Source: JAXMBN01 sp046349875 (GTDB taxonomy: Bacteria; Planctomycetota; Planctomycetia; Pirellulales; Pirellulaceae). From it: a stretch of DNA of 26,490 nucleotides. The notes under the pieces were generated by a model. The model was given only the letters and a program-made list of their open reading frames with translations, was not told the origin of the DNA and made no database searches. The stretch is from NCBI GenBank assembly GCA_046349875.1, contig JAXMBN010000060.1, positions 1 through 26,490 of the forward strand, written 5' to 3'. Every line of letters starts with the position of its first letter. Position 1 is the stretch's first letter. This document shows, one piece after another, positions 1 to 6,394 of this stretch. The position numbers and the translations under genes were made by a program.

Positions 1-198
1 ACATTTGTTGTTACAGCACAAAAAAATAGTCCCAATTCAATCTGTAATTACACCATCTATTTTCGATACCAAGATGACCAGTGGGTGTGCTTCAAGGCCG
101 ATTCACATGAAATTGAATCGAGTGGTGGTAAAACAACCAATAATCTCAACGCAAACGGAATGAAGCTCGAGCAAATATTGATTTGGCTCGACTGGTAG
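1..198 (+). CDS. 3' end of an unrecognised gene (5' end outside window)
   Basis: Frame 1 is open from the first base of the window to a TAG stop at 196-198 and encodes 65 residues without interruption. The visible peptide starts TFVVTAQKNSPNSICNYTIY and ends MKLEQILIWLDW. It is polar, with mixed charged and Asn-rich stretches and several aromatic residues (YFRYQDDQWVCF), and has no membrane segment. I do not recognise a family. Codon use looks like real coding sequence. The gene converges on the YhaM-like gene, whose stop lies 29 bases further on, and a hairpin overlapping the stop codon could end its transcript. The N-terminal part is missing, so size and function cannot be judged. Confidence 0.55.
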   Translation, partial: TFVVTAQKNSPNSICNYTIYFRYQDDQWVCFKADSHEIESSGGKTTNNLNANGMKLEQILIWLDW

Positions 199-238
199 CA
201 GGCATCATCCACTTTGGCTGCCAGTGTTTACTTTTTTT
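191..238 (+). terminator. Possible terminator of the partial gene at the left edge
   Basis: ACTGGTAGC (191-199) can pair over nine bases, one of them a G-U pair, with GCTGCCAGT (217-225), leaving a 17-base loop. A run of seven Ts follows at 232-238, six bases after the stem. The stem begins inside the last codons of the upstream gene. The T run is the complement of the Lys codons that end the convergent YhaM-like gene. The loop is long and the T run is offset, so this is only a moderate candidate. Confidence 0.35.
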
Positions 239-1211
239 CAGCTCTCCCATTGGATGGTTTGTAGAGTTTGCGGCCGAGTGTGGGATTGAAAGGGGTCCAG
301 GTGCTATCGACGATTGGATCGGATTCGATCAGTTCGGATGCTGCGTTAACTTTGGCATCCATGTCATCCAAATGATGCAAAATGATTGCTTCGAGCGTCA
401 TGGGTACCTTCGGGCTTCCATGTTCGAGATAGCCGTGATGGCTGACGATCATATGTTGTAGCCGCCATAAGATCTCTCGGGCGATTGGCTTGCCGAGTTG
501 GAGAGCCACTTCTGCGGCTTTGCGGTCGAGAATCTGAACTCCTTGTACCAAGTGGCCGATGAGTTGTCCTGGGTCGGTATAAGAGAGTTCTCCTTCGTAA
601 GCAAGTTCTTCAATCTTGCCAATGTCGTGGAGCATGGCCCCTGCCATGAGCAAATCGCGATCGACGTGAGGGTAGTTGGGGGCGACGCGATCGACGAGTT
701 CCATCAAGCTTACAACGTGAGCCAGTAAGCCGCCCGGATGCGCGTGATGCGTTTTGACACCTGCCGGCGCAAGCTGCATGCCGCGTCGTATCACTTCGTC
801 GTCGCAAAAGGATTGCACTAACGCTTGAACCTCTGGCGATTCAATCGTTCGAATCAATTCCACCAATCGATTCCAATGACGTTCCATGAGGGATCGATCC
901 AACGCATCGAAATCGCGAGGATCGATCCGTTTTGGATCGACGGTGTCGAAATCTTGGAGGATCAGTTGGAGATTGCCATTGTGAAGTTGAGCCATTCCCT
1001 TCACTTCCAAAAAGTCACCTTTTTGAAAGGAGTCGTAAAGGACTTGGGATGCATTCCATCGCATTGCCGAGATCACGCCGGTACGGTCGGCCAATTGAAG
1101 CAGCAGATAGAGTCCACCTTGTCGATTCGAGCGAAGTTGTTTGTCGACAACGCGATAAACTTCGTCTACGGATTTTTGAGGTTTGAGGGACTCGATCGTT
1201 TGTCTCGTCAT
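228..1211 (-). CDS. yhaM: YhaM-like 3'-5' exoribonuclease (OB-fold plus HD domain)
   Basis: The 327-residue product is close to the usual length of the YhaM family (about 310-330). Residues about 15-95 look like the N-terminal OB-fold nucleic-acid-binding domain, with a DRTGVISAMRW segment. The HD metal-dependent hydrolase domain follows: HPGGLLAHVVSLMELV, then the HD pair at H195-D196 in LHDIGKIEEL, then HMIVSHHG and ILHHLDDMDAKV. Known members trim RNA or single-stranded DNA from the 3' end in the cytoplasm. The start is the ATG at 1211. The gene lies 47 bases downstream of the DAHP synthase gene on the same strand, so cotranscription is likely, though no functional link is evident. Another HD phosphohydrolase is the main alternative. 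Confidence 0.85.
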   Translation of the reverse strand: MTRQTIESLKPQKSVDEVYRVVDKQLRSNRQGGLYLLLQLADRTGVISAMRWNASQVLYDSFQKGDFLEVKGMAQLHNGNLQLILQDFDTVDPKRIDPRDFDALDRSLMERHWNRLVELIRTIESPEVQALVQSFCDDEVIRRGMQLAPAGVKTHHAHPGGLLAHVVSLMELVDRVAPNYPHVDRDLLMAGAMLHDIGKIEELAYEGELSYTDPGQLIGHLVQGVQILDRKAAEVALQLGKPIAREILWRLQHMIVSHHGYLEHGSPKVPMTLEAIILHHLDDMDAKVNAASELIESDPIVDSTWTPFNPTLGRKLYKPSNGRAEKK

Positions 1212-1258
1212 GAAACGACTTTCTAAAGGTGTGCGGCAATGCAGAAGAGTGAATAATA

Positions 1259-2275
1259 CTAGCCGAAGGTTTTTCCAATCGCATCGGCGATCTTGCGGCA
1301 GTGCACCATCATGTCCTGGAACTGTTGGAAATTGAGAGATTGGTATCCGTCGCTCATTGCCGTCTCAGGAGTGGGATGCATTTCCACGATCAAACCATCC
1401 GCTCCGGCGGCAACGCTGGCTGCGGCCATGTCGGGTACAAGGTAGGTGTGACCTGTTCCGTGGCTTGGGTCGATGATAACGGGCAAGTGGGTCTTGCGAT
1501 GGAGATAGGGCACCGTGGCCAAGGGTAAGGTGAATCGGGTATGGCTTTCGAAGGTACGAATACCTCGTTCGCAAAGCATGACATCCGCATTCCCTTCATT
1601 GAGAATGTATTCGGCAGCTAGCAACCATTCTTCGATAGTGGCGCTCGGTCCTCGCTTTAGCAAAACCGGTTTACCGCAGCAGCCGACCGCTTCTAACAAT
1701 CGATAGTTCTGCATATTGCGAGCGCCGATTTGGAGCACGTCGGCATACTTCGCAACGAGGTCCACTTCTTCGGTGCTCATCACTTCGGTGAACACGGCCA
1801 AACCCGTTTCCTGCCGAGCCAAGGCTAACAATTTGAGCCCTTCTTCCTTCATCCCTTGGAAGCTATAGGGGCTCGTTCGAGGTTTGAAGGCTCCGCCGCG
1901 AAGCCCTGTCGCCCCAGCAGCCTTGACCGCTTTGGCGCAACTGACGATTTGCTCTTCACTCTCTACCGAACAAGGTCCGCCGATGACACCAACGGCTCCT
2001 GCTCCCGCGCGGAAATTGAGCACGCGAATCTGTGTGGGTTCCGACTTCACTTCACGACTGGCGACTTTATAAGGTGCCAAGATCGGAAGCACTTCCGATA
2101 CGCCTGGACCGCTCTCAAAGGACTCTACTTTGATTTTGCGTTCATCCCCAATGGCTGCAATGACCGTACGTTCGGTCCCGCGAATGATATGGGCCTTGAG
2201 ACCGATATCTTGAACACGTTGAGCGATATGATTGATTTGGTCATCGGTGGCAGTCTTTTCCATCACGACGATCAT
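1259..2275 (-). CDS. aroF: 3-deoxy-7-phosphoheptulonate (DAHP) synthase, type I-beta
   Basis: This enzyme condenses phosphoenolpyruvate with erythrose 4-phosphate, the committed step of the shikimate pathway in the cytoplasm. The 338-residue protein has an N-terminal ferredoxin-like regulatory domain (about 1-70; MIVVMEK start, then RGTERTVIAAIGDERKI) like that of the Thermotoga enzyme. The TIM-barrel core shows GGPCSVES with metal-ligand candidate Cys102, GAFKPRTSPYSFQG, IGARNMQNY, KPVLLKRG and IIDPSHGTGH. The ATG at 2275 is preceded by GAGGAGA at good spacing and gives the N-terminus expected for the family. In characterised relatives the N-terminal domain mediates feedback inhibition by Tyr or Phe. 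The gene sits behind a Phe/Tyr-rich leader and attenuator-like hairpin at 2344-2474, and the exoribonuclease gene follows it. Confidence 0.95.
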   Translation of the reverse strand: MIVVMEKTATDDQINHIAQRVQDIGLKAHIIRGTERTVIAAIGDERKIKVESFESGPGVSEVLPILAPYKVASREVKSEPTQIRVLNFRAGAGAVGVIGGPCSVESEEQIVSCAKAVKAAGATGLRGGAFKPRTSPYSFQGMKEEGLKLLALARQETGLAVFTEVMSTEEVDLVAKYADVLQIGARNMQNYRLLEAVGCCGKPVLLKRGPSATIEEWLLAAEYILNEGNADVMLCERGIRTFESHTRFTLPLATVPYLHRKTHLPVIIDPSHGTGHTYLVPDMAAASVAAGADGLIVEMHPTPETAMSDGYQSLNFQQFQDMMVHCRKIADAIGKTFG

Positions 2276-2343
2276 GGCGATTCTCCTCGGCTTGGCAGGG
2301 GTTCAACGGTAACAGGGATTCTTGAAAAGGAAAGGCGACCAAC

Positions 2344-2376
2344 AAAAAAAGCCCCGATGGTTAGACCATCGAGGCT
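2344..2376 (-). terminator. Attenuator terminator hairpin in the aroF leader
   Basis: Read on the minus strand, AGCCTCGATGGT pairs with ACCATCGGGGCT over twelve bases (one G-T wobble) around a CTA loop (stem 2350-2376) and runs straight into seven Ts (2344-2350). This is a textbook intrinsic terminator, but it lies about 70 bases before the aroF start codon and 48 bases after the stop of a Phe/Tyr-rich leader peptide. As read, it would stop transcription before aroF unless an alternative fold forms. It could also simply terminate the gene at 2626-3933, whose stop lies about 250 bases upstream. Confidence 0.88.
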
Positions 2377-2418
2377 TGGGCAACGGTTAGCAATGGAGCG
2401 ACTACAAACCCTCGACGG
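2366..2418 (-). promoter_or_regulatory. Candidate antiterminator of the aroF attenuator
   Basis: On the minus strand CCGTCGAGG (2410-2418) can pair over nine bases, one of them G-U, with CCTCGATGG (2366-2374), which is the 5' arm of the terminator. The two folds exclude each other. The CGAGG part of the first segment can also pair with CCTCG at 2429-2433, inside the last codons of the leader peptide, which would free the terminator. These are the 1:2, 2:3 and 3:4 alternatives of classical amino acid attenuators. The pairings are read from sequence; the switching is inferred. Confidence 0.72.
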
Positions 2419-2423
2419 ACCTC

Positions 2424-2474
2424 TTAGGCGAGGCTAAAGTAAAAACCAAAATATCGGGGGTAAGATGTTCGCAT
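2424..2474 (-). CDS. Phe/Tyr-rich attenuation leader peptide upstream of aroF
   Basis: A short minus-strand frame runs from ATG (2472-2474) to TAA (2424-2426) and encodes MRTSYPRYFGFYFSLA. Six of the sixteen residues are Tyr (3) or Phe (3), packed into residues 5-13, and there is no Trp. The stop lies five bases before the antiterminator segment. A ribosome stalled on the Tyr or Phe codons would leave that segment free, while one at the stop codon would cover it. A GTG five codons upstream is an alternative start. GAGAG directly abuts the ATG, so the ribosome binding site is poor or the message is leaderless. I infer the role from codon content, position and the hairpins behind it. Confidence 0.75.
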   Translation of the reverse strand: MRTSYPRYFGFYFSLA

Positions 2475-2625
2475 CTCTCGATTATGCACGGGAGCAATAC
2501 CAAAAGGAAGAGGGTAAAAGCCGATTCTTGCGGCAATTTCACTGAATGTTCGCCGACCCTCTCGCTACCAACCGACCTTTGGTTTTGCGGTTTCGACTGC
2601 CAGTCCCATGCGCATCAATGATGAT
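2475..2625 (-). promoter_or_regulatory. Presumed promoter region of the aroF leader transcript
   Basis: These 151 bases lie between the stop of the upstream gene and the leader peptide and hold no convincing gene. A CATAAT hexamer (2481-2486, minus strand) ends six bases before the leader ATG and could be a -10 box, which would put the transcript start at or next to the ATG. The bases at the -35 distance (TTCCTT) match the consensus poorly, so the promoter position remains open. Confidence 0.3.
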
Positions 2626-3933
2626 TTAACGGACGCCCGCCATGCTCGGTGCGGGCTGAACCAAGGGGGGCGATAACCTGGCGACCAACGGATTGTGGGC
2701 CCCGCCGAGCCAATAGACTAAGTTCTGAAGAGTAAGAGGTTGGTCGGGATCAAACAGAAGCGTTTCCTCTTTGGTTGTGATCATGGCCCGGTAGGCTCGA
2801 TATTGACTTTCACGCGGTATTAAGAGACCTCGCAAGGATAAGCCATTGGCCGATAGATCAAACTCCATCGCCAGATCGGTATACCAAACTTCTGGATTCT
2901 TCTGTTCGATCTTCCCCGCGATGGCTCGGCCTAGTTGAGCCTGCGTCGAACGAAGCAAGAGTTCCTTCTGGATGTACCCACCTTGTTCGGAACTTGTACA
3001 TTGACCGGCAATGCGAACGCATTGCCCGTTTTGAATCCAAAGCTCTTGAAGGGCAAGTTGGAATCGGCCAGTGATGGCGTTGGGAGCAACCCATGCGCTG
3101 ATGGCATTCCCTTGAATGTTCCCAAAAGCAGAGGGATGCTGAGCGTCGGTTCGTATCTCCCATTGACCGAATCCATCTTGCTTCCAACGCGGCGTTCCTT
3201 GAAAGTACGCTTGCTCGCCTAAGGACTGCAGGCTGGGTACATAATCCGCGAGTAGGGAACATGGGATCTTGGTGGTACCGCTTTGGAGCACGACTTCGGT
3301 ATTGGGTACGTTAGGATCATGATGGCGAACAAGATCGATGCGAACCCCTTCGCTTTGCGCATCATTGGATTGTCTGTATCGAACCGTTGTATGCATCGAA
3401 CGCGGATCTGGATCGATCAAGATTTCTAGATCGAGCAGGGCAGGGGAGTGAATTGAATTCACTACCTCTAACTGAGGCGAGACGAGTCGCACTTTGCCGG
3501 TTCGATTCTCGGTACGACAAAGATACCAATCGTGAATCATACGCCATGCTGAGGCCAGTTGTTCCCCTTGAAGTGTCGGTTGGTGCATCCGAAGATCCCA
3601 ACCTTGCCCCTTCCATTCGGCGTTCACTTGCGCCACTCGCAATATCTCTTTGTGCGTTTCGTGATCAAAGACGATGACATCGTCGAGTACACAGCGGTAC
3701 GGAGAAGGACTCCAACTGCGTGCCACCGTAACCGTCATTCCCAAGGCCTGGCTGAGCCGCTGTCCCATGCGATAGCCTTGGTAGGCTTGATACCACGGCG
3801 TGCGTACGGTGATTCCATAGAGGATGCACGCCAGCGTAGGAAGAAAGATGCCAAACACGAACGCCAACCGGACCCAACTACGTTGCGTCGATTCGTGGAT
3901 CTTCCATCTTTGCGTGATCGATCGAGGCAGCAT
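2626..3933 (-). CDS. Membrane-anchored protein of unknown function (AsmA-like architecture)
   Basis: The 435-residue product has a basic N-terminus, one clear membrane helix at about residues 22-44 (VRLAFVFGIFLPTLACILYG), and a long non-cytoplasmic region rich in beta-strand-like segments. The first part (LSQALGMTVTVARSWSPSPY, then RVAQVNAEWKGQGWDLRMHQ and PTLQGEQL) resembles the pattern of AsmA-type proteins, in which a membrane anchor is followed by beta-rich repeats. The likeness is too weak for a family call. There is no catalytic motif I recognise. The ATG at 3933 starts just before the membrane anchor and fits. The gene is separated from flhB by 250 bases and from aroF by 350, so it is probably its own unit. 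Real coding sequence: high confidence; function: unknown. Confidence 0.75.
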   Translation of the reverse strand: MLPRSITQRWKIHESTQRSWVRLAFVFGIFLPTLACILYGITVRTPWYQAYQGYRMGQRLSQALGMTVTVARSWSPSPYRCVLDDVIVFDHETHKEILRVAQVNAEWKGQGWDLRMHQPTLQGEQLASAWRMIHDWYLCRTENRTGKVRLVSPQLEVVNSIHSPALLDLEILIDPDPRSMHTTVRYRQSNDAQSEGVRIDLVRHHDPNVPNTEVVLQSGTTKIPCSLLADYVPSLQSLGEQAYFQGTPRWKQDGFGQWEIRTDAQHPSAFGNIQGNAISAWVAPNAITGRFQLALQELWIQNGQCVRIAGQCTSSEQGGYIQKELLLRSTQAQLGRAIAGKIEQKNPEVWYTDLAMEFDLSANGLSLRGLLIPRESQYRAYRAMITTKEETLLFDPDQPLTLQNLVYWLGGAHNPLVARLSPPLVQPAPSMAGVR

Positions 3934-4137
3934 CCGTGCCGACTCTCTGTGGGTTGAACTAGGGTTCGAGTCTCAAATTGTCATCGCGACGCTTCGCATC
4001 GTGAAAAGCGAAGGACTATCCGCTCAAGTAAATCAAAAAACCAGCGCGAGCGGAAGATAGAATAGGCCGAGATCCCGAGGGATACGGTTATCGATAAACT
4101 GCAGAGTCTAAGTTCGGCACGGTTCTTTCGAATCCAA

Positions 4138-4163
4138 TGCTAGCTCTGAGTTCTATGCTAGCA
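4138..4163 (-). repeat. Inverted repeat downstream of flhB
   Basis: TGCTAGC (4138-4144) and GCTAGCA (4157-4163) form a perfect seven-base stem with a 12-base loop, starting about 20 bases after the flhB stop in the direction of transcription. No T run follows, so it is at best a weak or factor-dependent end signal for the flagellar operon. I see no gene in the rest of 3934-4183. Confidence 0.4.
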
Positions 4164-4183
4164 CTTAGCTGTGCTTGTATTGC

Positions 4184-5263
4184 TTAAGCCGCGATCTGTT
4201 TGGGGAGCGGACGCCCTTGGACTTGGTAGACGTATTTGAGGACCTCGGCAACGGCCGCATACTCTTGAACAGGGATCGGTTGGCCGACCTCAACCGATTT
4301 GAAGAGGGCTCGCGCCAACGGTATGCGTTCAACGATCGGAATATTATTTTCAGCGGCGATCTGACGAATGCGAAGTGCGATCTGATTGGCCCCTTTGGCG
4401 ACCACGATGGGAGCTCGCATCGTTTCCATATCGTACTTGATGGCGATGGCGATCTCGGTCGGGTTGACAACGACCACGTCGGCTTTGGGGACGTCGTTCT
4501 TGAGACGCTGTGCCGCAAGTTCACGTTGAACACGACGTCGTCTGGCTTTGAGCGATGGGTCTCCTTGCGTCGACTTGAGTTCTTCGCGAATCTCTTCATC
4601 GGTCATACGAAGGTCTTGTTCGAACTTCCAGCGTTGGAAGCCATAATCGGCAAGAGCCAAGATGACGAGCACCACCGCCGCTTGCAAACAGAGTTGTGTC
4701 GATGTGTCCCACACGAAATAGCTCACGGTCGGCATCGATTGATCGTACAGCCCTTGAATTTCCTCCCAGCGATTTGACACACCGATGAGCAATGTAGCGG
4801 TGACGAGCGACATCTTGAGGATGCCAAATCCAAGTCGCGTTGCATTGGGTAGCGAAAAGAGCCGCGAAAATCCTGACATCGGGTTGATGCGATTGAGATC
4901 AAAGCCCAACTTGTCGGGAAGAAACAGGATGCCACTCTGCGCCAAATTAACCACGATTGCGGTGAGTAGTATCAAGCCGAGAAGAGGAGCCAAGGCGAAT
5001 CCCACTTTCGTGAGAACATTGAGGAGTCGATTTAGAATGCTGCTGACATCGGTGTCCCAATAGAAGGGCATTTCCAGGTGATCTTGCAGGATCGATGCCA
5101 ACGCTTCAAAAATCTGAGGTCCCGTGTACTGAAGAACGAGAATGCCAACGAGCAATAGGACGGCCGAAGCAAGATCTTGTGAGCGAGGGATTTGGCCGTC
5201 TTCGCGAGCCTTCTGGCGGCGAAACGGCGTTGCCTCGTGTTTCTTTTCAGCACCTTCAGCCAT
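4184..5263 (-). CDS. flhB: Flagellar export gate protein FlhB
   Basis: FlhB sits in the inner membrane at the export gate and switches substrate class from rod/hook to filament proteins. The 359-residue length fits the family. The N-terminus GAEKKHEATPFRRQKAREDGQIPRSQDL matches the family signature, and four membrane helices follow between about residues 30 and 215. The C-terminal cytoplasmic domain has the self-cleavage region as N267-P268-T269-E270, then IAIAIKYD. Most FlhB/YscU proteins have NPTH, so His is replaced by Glu; the Asn-Pro pair where cleavage occurs is kept. The start overlaps the end of fliR by eight bases, which suggests translational coupling. It is the last gene of the flagellar cluster; flhA, often next to it, is absent. 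Confidence 0.95.
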   Translation of the reverse strand: MAEGAEKKHEATPFRRQKAREDGQIPRSQDLASAVLLLVGILVLQYTGPQIFEALASILQDHLEMPFYWDTDVSSILNRLLNVLTKVGFALAPLLGLILLTAIVVNLAQSGILFLPDKLGFDLNRINPMSGFSRLFSLPNATRLGFGILKMSLVTATLLIGVSNRWEEIQGLYDQSMPTVSYFVWDTSTQLCLQAAVVLVILALADYGFQRWKFEQDLRMTDEEIREELKSTQGDPSLKARRRRVQRELAAQRLKNDVPKADVVVVNPTEIAIAIKYDMETMRAPIVVAKGANQIALRIRQIAAENNIPIVERIPLARALFKSVEVGQPIPVQEYAAVAEVLKYVYQVQGRPLPKQIAA

Positions 5264-6101
5264 GGCTTATCGCGTTCCGTAAGGTGCTTTGCCCTGTTCG
5301 ATCGATCGGAGGCTCAAGCGAAGTCGAAGGGAACAGTTCGCTCGTTTGTTGTAGCCAAGCGGCGAGTTCGTTCTGAAAGATCCAACCAACGCTTCCAATG
5401 CTCAGGACGAGCACCGATAGCAATACCAATGCGTTGATATTGAAGCCGACTGCAAGCACGTTGAGCTGGGGGAGGGTGCGACCGATCAGGGCTGTCACTA
5501 AGTTTGCCAAGAAGACGGCTAGACCCAATGGGGCAATCGCGCGGATTCCGACCGAGAATCCATATTGGACCAAACCAGGAAGATGCAAAAGCCAGTGTTC
5601 CTCCGCTAGTACAGCCCCAGCGCGATAGGTTTGAAACGATTCGATGCAGGTAGAAAAGAAGACGCGGTGACCGCCGAGAGCCAAGAACAACGCCATCGTC
5701 ATCCAGGAAAAGAGTTGCCCCACAACCGCGACTTCTTCATCGACGCTGGGGTCTGCTGCCGTCGCCATATCGAGCCCTGCCAGTTGCGATACGATCTGAC
5801 CACCCACTTGCAGTCCACTTAGAATGAGCAAAGCGGCAGAGCCAAAGAGGAGTCCAAGGAGGAGTTCCTTAGACATAGCGATCACAATCAAAGGCAAACT
5901 GGCGGGAAGATCGGTGGATCGATCCAATGTCATAGGAGTCAGGCTTGCTGCCACCATGAGAGCCAACATCGCTCGAACTTGCATGGGAATGTTGGAGGCC
6001 CGCATGGGCGGCATCATCGCCATCATGGGCCCTATTCTTCCGAGGACGCACATGAACGTCCACATGGGTCCATAAAGGAGGCTCAGCATTGAGTCGTTCA
6101 T
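5256..6101 (-). CDS. fliR: Flagellar export gate protein FliR
   Basis: FliR is a polytopic inner membrane subunit of the FliPQR export gate. From the ATG at 6101 the protein has 281 residues, the normal length, beginning MNDSMLSLLYGPMWTFMCVL and continuing with several hydrophobic helices, LLLGLLFGSAALLILSGLQVGGQI, AVFLANLVTALIGRTLPQLN and ALVLLSVLVLSIGSVGWIF. The frame stays open to an ATG at 6149, but that start would overlap fliQ by 38 bases and add residues not expected in FliR. The preferred start lies ten bases after the fliQ stop. The last codons overlap flhB. The family call is firm; the start is moderately sure. Confidence 0.94.
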   Translation of the reverse strand: MNDSMLSLLYGPMWTFMCVLGRIGPMMAMMPPMRASNIPMQVRAMLALMVAASLTPMTLDRSTDLPASLPLIVIAMSKELLLGLLFGSAALLILSGLQVGGQIVSQLAGLDMATAADPSVDEEVAVVGQLFSWMTMALFLALGGHRVFFSTCIESFQTYRAGAVLAEEHWLLHLPGLVQYGFSVGIRAIAPLGLAVFLANLVTALIGRTLPQLNVLAVGFNINALVLLSVLVLSIGSVGWIFQNELAAWLQQTSELFPSTSLEPPIDRTGQSTLRNAISHG

Positions 6102-6111
6102 AGAGCGTCCG

Positions 6112-6384
6112 TCACTGCTGAACGTGTTCCGGAATGTTGCGAATGACATCGCGCGAGTAGTCGAGCATGCGGTCGGTAAGCCATGGCAAGCATAGTATCA
6201 TAGCAATCACCATGGCCACGATCTTGGGAACCGCACTGACCGTTTGATCTTGGATCTGGGTAAGAGCTTGAACCAGCGAGATCAATAGACCAACGACCAT
6301 GCCGACGATGAGCAATGGCGCTCCGATGACCAATGCCATGATGGCTGCATCACGAACGAGTTCAATAGCGTTTGCTGGAGACAT
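6112..6384 (-). CDS. fliQ: Flagellar export gate protein FliQ
   Basis: This 90-residue protein has the standard FliQ size and shape: a short N-terminus (MSPANAIELVRDA), a first membrane helix ALVIGAPLLIVGMVVGLLIS, the conserved connecting segment VQALTQIQDQTVSAVPKI, and a second helix MVIAMILCLPWL. Several copies of FliQ assemble around FliP and FliR in the inner membrane gate. A good Shine-Dalgarno site (GAGAGG) lies six bases before the ATG, inside the ten-base gap after fliP. Position and order match the conserved fliP-fliQ-fliR block. Confidence 0.96.
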   Translation of the reverse strand: MSPANAIELVRDAAIMALVIGAPLLIVGMVVGLLISLVQALTQIQDQTVSAVPKIVAMVIAMILCLPWLTDRMLDYSRDVIRNIPEHVQQ

Positions 6385-6394
6385 GGTCTACCTC

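Noticed and set aside
1219..1232. A 14-base word shared with 17150-17163
   Set aside because: One shared 14-base word within 26 kb is about what chance gives, and the contexts differ.
1856..2437. A 193-codon + strand open frame over the aroF gene and its leader
   Set aside because: It lies antisense to a gene with clear family motifs, has no recognisable domain, and follows from the codon bias of aroF.
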